Source of the DNA: Streptomyces sp. ALI-76-A
GTDB taxonomy: Bacteria; Actinomycetota; Actinomycetes; Streptomycetales; Streptomycetaceae
Direction of reading: 5' to 3'
DNA: 64,000 nt
Assembly: GCF_030287445.1 (NCBI RefSeq)
Contig: NZ_JASVWB010000004.1
Coordinates: 1,411,501 to 1,475,500 of the forward strand
Shown: positions 55,346-64,000 of the stretch, in pieces
Position numbering within the stretch: position 1 is the stretch's first letter
Layout of the letters: each line of letters starts with the position of its first letter
Program-made: the position numbers and the translations under genes
The notes under the pieces: generated by a model
The model's input: the letters and a program-made list of their open reading frames with translations, nothing else
Databases searched by the model: none
Told to the model about the DNA's origin: nothing

Positions 55346-56565
55346 TTCCATTGGTGGTTGCGAACGCTCTGAGTAGAAGGACGTACGCATGCCAAGGTTT
55401 GCCCCCAACAAGCTGCCGAGTGCGATGAAGAAGCGGTACTTCGAGCTGCTGCGCGAGGGCTAAGGGGCAGCAGCAGCCCGCGTGGTCGGGGTGTCCACCA
55501 GCTGCGGGTCGCTGTGGTTCATCGATGCTGGCAGCGTGATCGTTCCGGACCCTGGCCCGATATCCCCGCGCTTCCTGACGCAGGATGACCGCATCGCCAT
55601 CGCCGACGGCCTCCAGGCGCGGCTACCGGTCAAGGAGATCGCGGCCTCGATCGGCAAGAGCTTCCAGACCGTCTACCGGGAGATCACGCGAGGCGGCAAG
55701 CCCGATGGCCGCTACCAGCCCTGGTGGGCCCACAACCAGGCTCTGCTTCGGCGCCAGCGCCCCAAGACGGAGAAGATCCAGGCGAGCGAGCCGCTTCGGA
55801 CGGTCGTCCGCGAGAAGCTGACCGAGAAGTGGTCACCACAGCAGATCGCACGCTTCCTCACCCGCACCTACCCGAGGGATCGGTCAATGCGGGCCTGCCC
55901 GGAGACGATCTACCGCGCCCTCTTCGCCGGCCAGTTGGGCAGCAGGCCCGGCAAGCTTCGCACCGGCCGCGTCCGCCGCAAACCACAGCGCAGAGGCGTC
56001 CCCACCGCCAACAAGATCAAGAACATGACACTGATCCATCAACGGCCCGCTGAAGTCAACAACCGTATGACTCCTGGCCATTGGGAAGGGGATCTCATCA
56101 TCGGACGCGGCCAGGGCTCGGCGATCGGCACCCTCGTGGAACGGACGACCCGCTACGTCCAGCTCATCCACCTACCCCACGGCTGGAAGGCTCCCCAAGT
56201 CCGCAACGCACTCATCACCCAGACCGCCGGCATACCGCCCGAGCTGCGGAAGACACTCACCTGGGATCAAGGCCGCGAGCTGACTCTCCACGAGCAAATC
56301 GAGGCGCTCACCGGCTTCCGGATCTACTTCTGCGACCCGCACTCGCCCTGGCAACGCGGGACGAACGAGAACACCAACGGACTGCTGCGGCAGTACTTCC
56401 CCAAGGGCAGTGACCTGTCCGTTCACACCGCCCGCGACCTCCGCGAAGTAGCTCGGCAACTGAACAACCGACCGCGTCTCGTGCTCGGTGACAAGACCCC
56501 CATTGAGGCCATGAGAGGATGGCTCATAGGGCCACTGACCAGCTGATTCGCAATTACTGATGGAA
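55346..56565. mobile_element. IS30-family insertion sequence inside IS256
   Basis: Ends TTCCATTGGTGGTTGCGAAC (55346) and, other strand, TTCCATCAGTAATTGCGAAT (56565) match at 15 of 20 positions. The element sits between the codons for MAEWQNR and YPVVFID of the IS256 transposase. The exact target duplication cannot be fixed by eye. Confidence 0.85.
55389..56546 (+). pseudogene. IS30-family transposase with an early in-frame stop
   Basis: From ATG 55389 the frame reads MPRFAPNKLPSAMKKRYFEL then LREG, TAA (55461-55463), and continues in the same frame for ~360 codons: RFLTQDDRIAIADGLQARLP, EIAASIGKSFQTVYREITRG (HTH), GHWEGDLIIGRGQGSAIGTL (first Asp), TWDQGRELTLHEQ (second Asp) and SPWQRGTNENTNGLLRQYFP (Glu). 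The catalytic domain is complete. Translation could restart at GTG 55482 (MVGVSTSCGSLWF), so activity is not excluded, but the stop separates the first 24 codons. Confidence 0.85.
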
Positions 56566-57396
56566 ACCGCCCCGTCTATCCGGTGGTCTTCATCGACGCG
56601 ATCCACGTGAAGATCCGCGACGGCGCCGTCGCCAACCGTCCCATCTACGTGGCCCTGGCCGTCACCGTTGAGGGCCGGCGGGAGATCCTCGGGCTGTGGG
56701 CCGGCGACGGCGGTGAGGGCGCCAAGCACTGGATGCACATCCTCACCGAGATCAAGAACCGCGGCGTGAACGACGTGCTGATGCTGGTCTGCGACGGGCT
56801 CAAGGGCCTGCCCGAGGCGGTCGAGACGGTCTGGTCAAAGACGATCGTGCAGACCTGCGTGGTGCACCTGCTGCGGAACTCCTTCCGCTATGCCGCCCGC
56901 CAGGACTGGGACAAGATCGCCAAGCTCCTCAAGCCCGTCTACACAGCGCCGACCGAGGAGGCCGCCCTGGAGCGGTTCGCGGAGTTCGCCGGCGCCTGGG
57001 GCCGGAAGTATCCGGCGATCGTGCGGCTCTGGGAGAACGCGTGGGAAGAGTTCACCCCGTTCCTCCGCTTCGACACCGAGATCCGCCGGATCGTCTGCAC
57101 GACCAACGCCATCGAGTCCGTCAACGCCAGGATCCGTCGGGCGGTCAAAGCCCGCGGTCACTTCCCCAACGAGCAGGCCGCGTTGAAGTGCGTCTACATG
57201 GCGATCATGTCGCTCGATCCCACCGGAAAGGGCCAGGCTCGCTGGACCATGCGCTGGAAGACCGCACTGAACGCCTTCGACATCACCTTCGACGGCCGCC
57301 TCTCCGCAGCCCGTCAATAACCCTCAACAACCCCAGTTACACCGCTCGTTTGACAGACCCGCCCAGCGCCGTATCGAGTGGTCGTGTCCGGGTTTC

Positions 57397-58311
57397 ATGA
57401 CTCTGTCCGGGTTGCAGCAGTGGCTGGTGACCTCGCCGCTGCCGGCCCGCGGCCGCCGCTCTCCGACCAGGGCTGCGCCCCGCTACCGTTCGCAGGGCAC
57501 GGCGAACGCGGTGATGACGGCGGTTGCGGACTTCTTGCGCTTCGGCGCACTGCACGGCTGGGTCCCCGCGCAGACGGCCGGCTTGCTGCCGGAGCCGAAG
57601 TTCCTGCGGTTCTTGCCGGCCGGTTACGACGCCGGCGAGCGTGGCCAGTGGCGTCAGGTTCAGGTATCGGCCTTTCGTTTCCAGGTCAGCGAACCCGGCT
57701 ACGAGGACCTGTCCCCGCAGCAGATCCGCCGCATGATCGCGGATACGCCCAGAGCGCGTGACCGTTTCCTCATCGCGCTGCTCGCCGCGACCGGCCTGCG
57801 GATCGGGGAGGCCCTGGGCCTGCGCCAGGAAGATCTGCACTTCCTGGCCTCGTCACGTTCCCTTGGCTGCCCGGTGGAGGGCCCGCATCTTCATGTGCGG
57901 CGCCGCACCGACAACCCGAATGGGGCCCTGGCCAAGTCCCGACACCCCCGCTGCCTTCCCGTCACCCCCGACAACGTCGCCTTCTACACCGACTACCAGC
58001 ACGAACGGAACCCGGTGGCCGCGGCGGCCGAGACAGGCATGGTGTTCGTGAACCTCTTCCGCCCGCCGCTGGGCCGTGCCATGACCTACCCGAACGCCAA
58101 GAACGTCTTCGACCGTCTGGCCCGCCGCGCCGGGCATCCGGCGCGGCCGCACATGCTGCGCCACTCCGCGGCCACCCACTGGCTGCGTGAGGGAGTGGAC
58201 CGGGACGTGGTGCAAAAGCTGCTGGGTCACGCCTCGCCGCTGTCCATGGACCGCTACCGCCACGTCGATGAGTCCGAGACCCGGGCGGCTGTCGACCGGG
58301 CCCAGGCATGA
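57397..58311 (+). CDS. tnpA: tyrosine recombinase TnpA of a Tn554-like element, 5'-truncated
   Basis: A 304-aa integrase-family protein. Catalytic residues: Arg in ATGLRIGEALGLRQED (about 130), His/Arg in PHMLRHSAATHWL (about 253-256), His in LLGHASPLSMDRYRHV and the nucleophile Tyr in DRYRH (about 288). In-frame similarity (RRIEWSCPGF) continues upstream of the ATG to the IS256 end, and Tn554 TnpA is about 360 residues, so the first ~60-70 were lost when IS256 inserted or during a later deletion. It is coupled to tnpB by ATGA. The core-binding domain is incomplete, so activity is doubtful. Confidence 0.85.
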   Translation: MTLSGLQQWLVTSPLPARGRRSPTRAAPRYRSQGTANAVMTAVADFLRFGALHGWVPAQTAGLLPEPKFLRFLPAGYDAGERGQWRQVQVSAFRFQVSEPGYEDLSPQQIRRMIADTPRARDRFLIALLAATGLRIGEALGLRQEDLHFLASSRSLGCPVEGPHLHVRRRTDNPNGALAKSRHPRCLPVTPDNVAFYTDYQHERNPVAAAAETGMVFVNLFRPPLGRAMTYPNAKNVFDRLARRAGHPARPHMLRHSAATHWLREGVDRDVVQKLLGHASPLSMDRYRHVDESETRAAVDRAQA

Positions 58312-60818
58312 CGGGAGGACCAGTGAGCACGGCTGGTGCGCCTGCCGTCGCACGTCCCGCACCGACGAGGGCCACGAAGAAGTCGTGGGAGAGGTGGTTG
58401 CGTGCCCACATCGATCCCGCGTGGCGGCCGGGGGAGTGGGACAGCGTCAGATGGCTGTTCACCGGAGACCTTGACAACCCGCGCACCTCGTCCTCCCGGT
58501 GCCGCACCCGCCGCTGCGACGTGATCGTGCGTGCTCAGGAGACGTTCTGTACCTATTGCTCGGACCAGCGCAGAAAGAGCGGCCTGCCGCGGGAAGAGTT
58601 CGCCGCTACCTTCACTCCCGCGCGCTCCAAATCCCTGCCTCTGGCGGTCGTAGGCCCGTGCACGCTCACCCGTGACGGCGCGCGGTGTGTACGGCCCCAG
58701 GTGTCGGGAGGCCTGTGCGCTGCCCACAGCAGCTCCCGCAAGTACCACAAGGCAAGGGGTACGTTCGAACGCTGGCTCCGTGAGCGCGCTATTCCCTTCA
58801 CTGACGTGCCCGTCTGCATGGTCACCGACTGTGCCGGCACATCCATGAATTCCTGCGGGCTGTGCAACTATCACTGGCGTGCCTGGAGGGCAGACTGCCG
58901 TTCCAGTACCGCTCCCATGTCTGTCGCCCAGTGGGCGCCCGGGCAGCCGCTGTATCTGCTGGCGCACCAGTTCCACCTCGCCCCATTGCCCCAGCTGCTG
59001 CGCTGGGAAGCGCTGTACGCCGTGCAGCAGATGGACCAGTGGGTGCGTGCCCTGGAGCCTCACTGGATCCGCGGCGTGATCAGTCACCTCACCACGGCCG
59101 ACACCCTTCTGGACGCCACCAACGCGGCCCGGCTCACCAAGCCGCATCAGTCTGCCATCCGCACATTGGAGAACCTGCAGTCCGCCGCCCGCGCCGGATA
59201 CAGCGAGTTCTCCGGGATCACCCTCATCGACCAGGACGTTATCGATCTGCGTGTCCTCGGGCTGCGCCACAGCGCCTCCGGCAAGCGCCGGCATCTGCCC
59301 GGCCGCGTCGATCTCCGCACCGTCCGCCAGTCCTGGCTGCGCCAGGCGCTGCGTCATTGGGTGACCACCGCCCGACCCACCACGGAAGACTTCAAGCGCA
59401 CGTTCCACGCGACGACCATCGCCTCCACGGCTCTCGCCCAGCGTGCCGACGCCGGCGACGATCCCGCCGCCCTCACGTTCGCCGATGCCACCTTGGCCGT
59501 CGACGCTTTCCGTGCCGCACGCAAACGAGACGGCACCCCCTACTCCTCCTCCTTCCGACGCAGCCTGCTGGGGATGTTCTTCCAGCTCATCGCCTACGGC
59601 CGTCGCTGCGGCACCCTCGATGACCTGGCCGGCACCTTCACCCGCGTGCCCGTCGAGCACGTCATCTCCGTGGAAGAACCCAATGAGGACTTCATCGGCA
59701 AGGCCATCCCCGAGTCCGTCATCCGGCAACTGGACGCCCACCTCGACACCCTGGGCACCGGAAACACCTACGGCTGCCGCGACATCGCCCCAGACGCCCG
59801 GCAGCTGCTGTACCGCACGATGTACACCGTCCTGCGCGACACCGGGCGCCGCCCGCTCGAGATCGTCTCCCTGGCCCGTGACTGCCTGGAAACCCACAAT
59901 GGCCAGCCCACCCTGATCTGGGACAACCACAAGAGGAAACGCCACCGCCGGCGTCTGCCGATCACAACCTCCACTGCCGACGCCATCCGAACCTGGCAGG
60001 CCTGCCGTGACCAGCTGCACCTCCCCGCCAAAGGAGACCGATACCTCTTTCCATCCCTCACCCCCCTGAGCGACGCCCCCCACATCTCCAGCAACTACCT
60101 CAGCGACGCCCTCAGGCTCTGGGCAGACGCCCTGCCCCCGCTTCACGCCGAGGGCACCGACTCAAGAGGACAACGCCTGCTCTTCGACCGGTCTCTGATC
60201 TACCCATACGCCTTCCGCCACTCCTACGCACAGCGCCACGCAGACGCCGGCACCCCCGTCGATGTGCTGCGCGAGCTGATGGACCACAAATCCATCGCCA
60301 TGACGCAGCGCTAGTACACCGTCTCCCTCAAGCGGAAAAGCGAAGCCGTGGCCAAACTCAGCGCACATGTCCTCGACCAACACGGCCATCCCAGCCCCAG
60401 CTCGAGCACTGCCTACGAGATGCGCTCCGTCGCCGTTCCCTACGGCGGCTGCACCGAGCCGTCAAACGTCAAAGCCGGAGGCCAGGCCTGCCCCATCCGC
60501 TTCCAGTGCGCCGGCTGCGGCTTCTACCGCCCCGACCCCTCCTACCTGCCCGCCATCGAACAGCACATCAACGAACTACGAGCAGACCGCGAAACCGCAC
60601 TCACCATTGGCGCAGCCGAGTTCATCACCACCGCCCTGACCGCACAGATCACCGCCTACCAGCGAGTCATCGACCGCATGCACAAACACCTGGGATCCCT
60701 CCCCGCTTCCGAACGCGCACAGATCGAAGAAGCCAGCACTGTGCTGCGAAAAGCACGCGCAGGCGACAACCACACGCTCCTGCCCCTCACCACCGCCCGG
60801 CCGAAAGACCCGCGATGA
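58308..60818 (+). pseudogene. tnpB: tyrosine recombinase TnpB with an amber codon at the catalytic Tyr
   Basis: One reading frame of 837 codons is broken only by TAG at 60312-60314. Before it are Cys-rich N-terminal clusters (SSRCRTRRCDVIV, ETFCTYCSDQRR), Arg in LRDTGRRPLEIVSL (about 524) and YAFRHSYAQRHAD (about 641), ending LMDHKSIAMTQR. The stop replaces the residue nine after His, where LxxHxSxxxTxxY recombinases have the nucleophile Tyr; the next codon is TAC. After it the frame continues YTVSLKRKSEAVAKLSAHVL and a zinc-finger-like tail (ACPIRFQCAGCGFYRPDPS) to 60818. TAC to TAG is one change. GTG at 58323 with GGGAGGA upstream is an alternative start. Confidence 0.88.
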
Positions 60819-61378
60819 ACCCCCGCGGCAACCCCGCCCCCCTCGCCGAAGCCAGACGCCGTCACAGCCTCGACAAGCGAGCCCGTGTCCTCACCGTCCT
60901 CGCCACACTCGAGAAACAGGGAAAGCCGCTCACCTTCGCCGCAGTCGCCCGCGCCGCCCGAGTCTCCACCTGGCTCACCTACGCCTCCGGCGTACGCGAG
61001 CACATCGAGGCAGCCCAACTACGCCAAGCCCACAGCACCCCACCATCTGCTGCCACGGCAAGCCCGCCCTCCGCGCTCAGCCTGCGCACCGAACTCGAAA
61101 TCGCCCGGCAAGAAATCAAGGGCCTTCGCGACGAGCGCGACCGGCTCCAAGCAGCCCTGCGTCACCAACTCGGCTATCAGCTCGATGCCATCCACGCCGC
61201 TGACGCAGCGACCAGAGCAGACGAACTGACCGCCCGGAATCAGGACCTCACCCGCCAGCTCCAGGAGGCCTCCGCAGAGAACGTCACATGCCGCGCCCGC
61301 ATCACCGCCCTCGAAGACGACCTGACCGCCGCCCGCACCAGCCTCCGCAGGATGATCCGTGACGAAAACCTTCGGTGA
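60815..61378 (+). CDS. tnpC: TnpC-like protein of a Tn554-type element (DUF6262)
   Basis: A 187-aa protein coupled to tnpB by ATGA. The N-terminal half has a helix-turn-helix-like stretch (KPLTFAAVARAARVSTWLTY, about 35-54), and the C-terminal half is a long coiled coil (about 88-185; EIARQEIKGLRDERDRLQAA and RQLQEASAENVTCRARITAL). This layout matches DUF6262 proteins that follow two tyrosine recombinases in Tn554-like elements, where TnpC influences orientation and frequency of transposition. The frame is intact. Confidence 0.85.
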   Translation: MNPRGNPAPLAEARRRHSLDKRARVLTVLATLEKQGKPLTFAAVARAARVSTWLTYASGVREHIEAAQLRQAHSTPPSAATASPPSALSLRTELEIARQEIKGLRDERDRLQAALRHQLGYQLDAIHAADAATRADELTARNQDLTRQLQEASAENVTCRARITALEDDLTAARTSLRRMIRDENLR

Positions 61379-61412
61379 GCGATCACGGCACCACCGCTGA
61401 ACCAGGACGGAA

Positions 61413-63923
61413 TCATGCCCAGCGCATGCCGATTGTGGAGAGCTGTTCCATCCGCTCCGGGGTGAGCGTGGCGGCCCTGCTGCGCTGGTTGCCGATCCAT
61501 GCACCGAGCCGGTGCTCCCGTTCCTCCTGGTCCTCGCCGACGATCCGTTCGATGTGCTTTCTCGGGACCTGGAGGTGTCCTTCGCGTTCGTAGAACTGCT
61601 TGGCGGCTTGGTAGTTCATGGCCCATTTGTCGGCCTGGGTGCGGCGCGGCTTTGGCTTCTCGTCCTCGGCCGCGGGCTGGATGCCGAGGATGTGCTCGCA
61701 CATCCATTGCTGCACGGTCGTCAGCTTGTCCCAGCCCAGCCGGACCGAGCGCACCCACCGCCCCAGATCCTCGCCTTGGTGCACGACCACGCCCGGCTCC
61801 ATTGGGAGCTCACCGCCGGCCTCCAGGCGCAGCCGGACCGAATGGAAGGCACGCTGCCACTCCACGGGCCAGACCGGGCACCACGACGGGTCGATCTCCT
61901 CCAGCTGCTCGCGCCGCTCCTCCGACAGCGCCCCGGCTGCCGACTCCACCACAAGCCCCTCGGCACGTCGCTGCTCGATCTCGGCAGCCTTTCGGGCGGC
62001 AGCCCGCGCGTTCTTCAACCAGATGCCCACCCGGTATCCCTGGTAGGTGGCGTCCAGCGGCGCCAGGAGGTGGCCTGCTTCGGAGGCCCACCCGCGGGCG
62101 GCGGCGAGTCCTTCCTCCCACGCGACGTCGAAGTGCGACCAGACCATGCCCAGCTTCTCCAGCTGCTTGATGCGGTCTTCGTCCATGTCGCCGCGGGTGT
62201 AGAAGCGTCGGGCGTCGGCGATCCATTGCCCCAGCGGGAAGGCGGCGAGGGAGGCCGGCCACCCTTCGGCTTTAGCCTCCTCGCTCCCGCTGCCGGGGAC
62301 GCGGTAGGTGAAGGGCACTTTGAGGTCGCCGTGGAGCCGTTGGTAGAGGGTGGCGGCTTCGATGCCGCGTCGCCAGTGCTGGTGTTCGGGGTTGAGGACG
62401 CGGAGGTTGATGAAGGCTGCCAGCTGTGCGGGGTCGCGCGGTGTGGAGAACTTCAGCAGCTCCCGGGCCGGCACTGACAGTCGGTCGCTTCGGTCGCTCT
62501 CGGTTCCCTCGCCTTCCTCTCCGCTGCGGCTTTGAACGCCTCTGACGCGGCTTTGTGCCTGTTGCTCGGCGAGTTGTTCGACGATGCGGGTGTCGTGCGC
62601 TCTGAGCGCTTCAAGCAGCTTCGCAAGGCCGCCGTACGCCCGGCTGGTGAGCATGTTGTCGGCTGTCTCTCCGGGCCCGAGCAGGACCGGTACGACCAGC
62701 GACGCCGTTTTGCCCTCGCCGGGCTGCATCCGCAGCGCCCGGCCGACGGCTTGTACGAGGTCGGGCATGGAGCCGCGTACGTCGGCGAAGTACACCGAGT
62801 CACAGTGGGATGTATCGATGCCTTCGCCGAGCACGCGAACGGACCCAAGAAACGTCTTCTCCACGACGGTGCCGTCAGCAGCGATTCCCTTGGAGAACTC
62901 GTCGAGGACGCGGCGCCGGTGGAGGGGCTTGTGGTCGCCGCACAGCCAGTTGGCCCAGACCATCCGCGGGTACAGCTCCGGGTCGGCGTCGTGCAGTCGC
63001 TTGGCGACGTGGGGGAGGCCGGCCGCGAACGCTTCGGCCTCCTTCACCATGTGGTGGAAGACGAGGGTGCGCCGGAAGCCCTCTTCCGCAGAGGCTTTCA
63101 CCAGGGCGGTCTGGAGGGCGGCGAGCCGCGCCCCGCGTACCTGCTCGGAGCGGGCGTCCTCGCCCAGGAGTTGTGCGGCTTGGAGCTGGGTGTCGGTGAT
63201 GTCCAGGCACACCACCTGGTAGGGAGCACAGATTCCCCTGTCGATGGCCGCCGAGAGCGTCAACGTGAACGCCCTGCTGCCGAACGGTGAGCTGGGGTCG
63301 TCATCCATCGACGCCACCAGTTCACCCGGCGCGCCCTGCTCGGAGTCCTCATCCAGCTGCCACAGCCGGGGAGTGGCGGTCATGTAGAGGCGGCGCAGGG
63401 CGGGGATGCGCGTGTTGTCGTGGACGACCGCCCACGGCCGGCCGATCCTGCCCGAAACCCTGTGCGCCTCGTCCACGACGATCAGCGACCACCCCGGAAG
63501 GCCGGCGGCGTGCGCGCGTTCCAGCGTGCCGAGCCCGAGCGAGGCGTACGTGGCGAACACGGTGACCTTGTCCAGGTGGCGAGTCCACTCCACCAGCTCG
63601 TCCGCGTCTGTGGTGTTGGGGAAGGACACCTCCTGACCGCGCAGGGACGAGACGCCGATCATCGGGCCTGTACGGCCTCCCTCGCGCCACGCGGCCTCGG
63701 TCTGGGCGAGCAGGTCCAGCGAAGGAACGAGGACCAGCACCCGGCCCGCACGGAGCTCCTCCGCGCTGCGGGTGGCGACGAGGGTCTTCCCGGTTCCGGT
63801 CGCCATGATCACCTGAGTCCGCAGCCCCCGCTCCGGCACAGTGGATCTTGCAGGCAATTCGAGTGCCCGGAGAACCGCTTCCACGGCTTCTCGCTGGTGA
63901 GGACGGAGTTCCTTCACAGCCAT
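61413..63923 (-). CDS. DEAD/DEAH-box helicase with helicase-associated repeats
   Basis: An 836-aa superfamily 2 helicase. Motif I is IMATGTGKTLVA (about 39-50), Ia LVLVPSLDLLAQ, motif II VVDEAHRVSG (about 150), motif III TATPRLW, then RTLVFHHMVKEAEAF, LGEGIDTSHCDSVYF and motif VI DLVQAVGRALRMQ (about 390). After a charged linker (460-490), the C-terminal ~330 residues hold helicase-associated domain repeats, each ending in a W-containing helix (LGQWIADARRFYTRG, VGIWLKNARAAARKA, LGAWIGNQRSRAATL). Genes of this form lie near the ends of many Streptomyces linear replicons (TtrA-like). Convergent with tnpC, 34 bp away. Confidence 0.9.
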   Translation of the reverse strand: MAVKELRPHQREAVEAVLRALELPARSTVPERGLRTQVIMATGTGKTLVATRSAEELRAGRVLVLVPSLDLLAQTEAAWREGGRTGPMIGVSSLRGQEVSFPNTTDADELVEWTRHLDKVTVFATYASLGLGTLERAHAAGLPGWSLIVVDEAHRVSGRIGRPWAVVHDNTRIPALRRLYMTATPRLWQLDEDSEQGAPGELVASMDDDPSSPFGSRAFTLTLSAAIDRGICAPYQVVCLDITDTQLQAAQLLGEDARSEQVRGARLAALQTALVKASAEEGFRRTLVFHHMVKEAEAFAAGLPHVAKRLHDADPELYPRMVWANWLCGDHKPLHRRRVLDEFSKGIAADGTVVEKTFLGSVRVLGEGIDTSHCDSVYFADVRGSMPDLVQAVGRALRMQPGEGKTASLVVPVLLGPGETADNMLTSRAYGGLAKLLEALRAHDTRIVEQLAEQQAQSRVRGVQSRSGEEGEGTESDRSDRLSVPARELLKFSTPRDPAQLAAFINLRVLNPEHQHWRRGIEAATLYQRLHGDLKVPFTYRVPGSGSEEAKAEGWPASLAAFPLGQWIADARRFYTRGDMDEDRIKQLEKLGMVWSHFDVAWEEGLAAARGWASEAGHLLAPLDATYQGYRVGIWLKNARAAARKAAEIEQRRAEGLVVESAAGALSEERREQLEEIDPSWCPVWPVEWQRAFHSVRLRLEAGGELPMEPGVVVHQGEDLGRWVRSVRLGWDKLTTVQQWMCEHILGIQPAAEDEKPKPRRTQADKWAMNYQAAKQFYEREGHLQVPRKHIERIVGEDQEEREHRLGAWIGNQRSRAATLTPERMEQLSTIGMRWA

Positions 63924-64000
63924 TCCGATCTACCCTTTTCTGCAAGGCCGGACGAAAAATTCCATCTGCCACAGGCGAGCAACGAGCATGAAGCCGCCAT
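63924..64000. promoter_or_regulatory. upstream region of the helicase gene
   Basis: Seventy-seven bases, AT-richer than average (GACGAAAAATTCCATCTG), probably part of the helicase promoter. No ribosome site stronger than a GATCGGAAT-type sequence is seen, and no telomere-like palindrome is present before the window ends. Confidence 0.4.

Larger units (their letters stand above)
54779..57320 (+). pseudogene. IS256-family transposase, split
   Basis: The N-terminal part (54779 to about 55345) has LLQQLTKRLLESALEGEITD, HLGYGKHDPAGKNGGNSRNG and VSRQTISTITDKVLDGMAEW. The C-terminal part (about 56570-57320) resumes with YPVVFIDAIHVKIRDG (first Asp), ILGLWAGDGGEGAKHW, LVCDGLKGLPEAV (second Asp) and VCTTNAIESVNARIRRAVK (Glu). 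All three catalytic residues survive in the C-terminal part, but the IS30 copy breaks the gene between HTH region and catalytic domain. Joined, it would be about 430 residues, the normal size. Confidence 0.9.
54748..57358. mobile_element. IS256-family insertion sequence interrupted by IS30
   Basis: Left end GACTGTAAATCGTTCGGTGT (54748) and right end, other strand, GTCTGTCAAACGAGCGGTGT (57358) match at 15 of 20 positions and both continue AACT. The 8-9 bp target duplication normal for IS256 is absent (flanks GTGCGCGG and CCGCCCAG), so DNA next to one end has been deleted or rearranged. That fits the loss of the 5' end of the downstream tnpA. Confidence 0.85.

Overview
The window is high-GC actinobacterial DNA, most likely Streptomyces. 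Codon positions are strongly GC-biased, genes overlap as ATGA/GTGA, GTG starts are common, and the protein families (DesK/NarL two-component pairs, MmyB-like XRE regulators, Tat-exported enzymes) are typical of the genus. It reads as an accessory region, from a chromosome arm or a large linear plasmid. Intact catabolic and redox operons are separated by insertion sequences, broken IS remnants and decaying genes. The right end carries a Tn554-type recombinase trio and a large helicase of the kind often found near ends of Streptomyces linear replicons.

Layout. (1) 0.7-3.8 kb: a tightly coupled four-gene operon of unknown function: a 63-aa peptide, two unrecognised proteins and a beta-lactamase-fold serine hydrolase. 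(2) 4-18 kb: an aromatic/acyl-CoA catabolic island. Leftward genes are a truncated alcohol dehydrogenase, 3-hydroxyacyl-CoA dehydrogenase, glutaryl-CoA-dehydrogenase-like enzyme, MDR dehydrogenase, acyl-CoA ligase, ferredoxin reductase, [2Fe-2S] ferredoxin, P450, cupin, MarR regulator, FAA hydrolase and carboxymuconolactone-decarboxylase-like protein. Rightward genes are a two-domain extradiol dioxygenase and a PaaZ/BoxD-like aldehyde dehydrogenase. A 43-bp palindrome lies between the divergent arms and a related sequence lies upstream of the cupin-P450 genes, which suggests one MarR regulon. (3) 18-24 kb: AI-2E-type permease, an internally duplicated permease, an HSL-type esterase and a TetR regulator. 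(4) 24-25.7 kb: decayed ferredoxin, ferredoxin reductase and P450 remnants. (5) 25.9-29.5 kb: an SDR, a frameshifted histidine kinase with its response regulator, and a cupin. (6) 29.5-49 kb: two near-identical XRE regulators bracket a redox region with SDRs, an exported dienelactone-hydrolase-like enzyme, a Tat-exported aldo-keto reductase, a second aldo-keto reductase and a PaoABCD-like exported molybdenum aldehyde oxidoreductase. A repeated ~81-bp element stands before several of these genes. Nested ISs (MITE-like, IS5, IS481) and IS fragments interrupt this region. (7) 49-54.5 kb: TetR, an aminotransferase scrap, an APH-like kinase, a DinB protein, IS scraps, and a coupled DJ-1/GlxA-type pair. 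(8) 54.7-64 kb: an IS256 element split by an IS30 element, then tnpA/tnpB/tnpC of a Tn554-like element whose tnpB has an amber codon at the catalytic tyrosine, then the helicase.

How the genes may work together (inference). The left island looks able to oxidise or demethylate an aromatic substrate (P450 with its own ferredoxin and reductase), open the ring by meta cleavage and feed CoA intermediates into beta-oxidation. The right half is dominated by aldehyde and carbonyl redox enzymes, several of them exported. No rRNA, tRNA or CRISPR array was seen.
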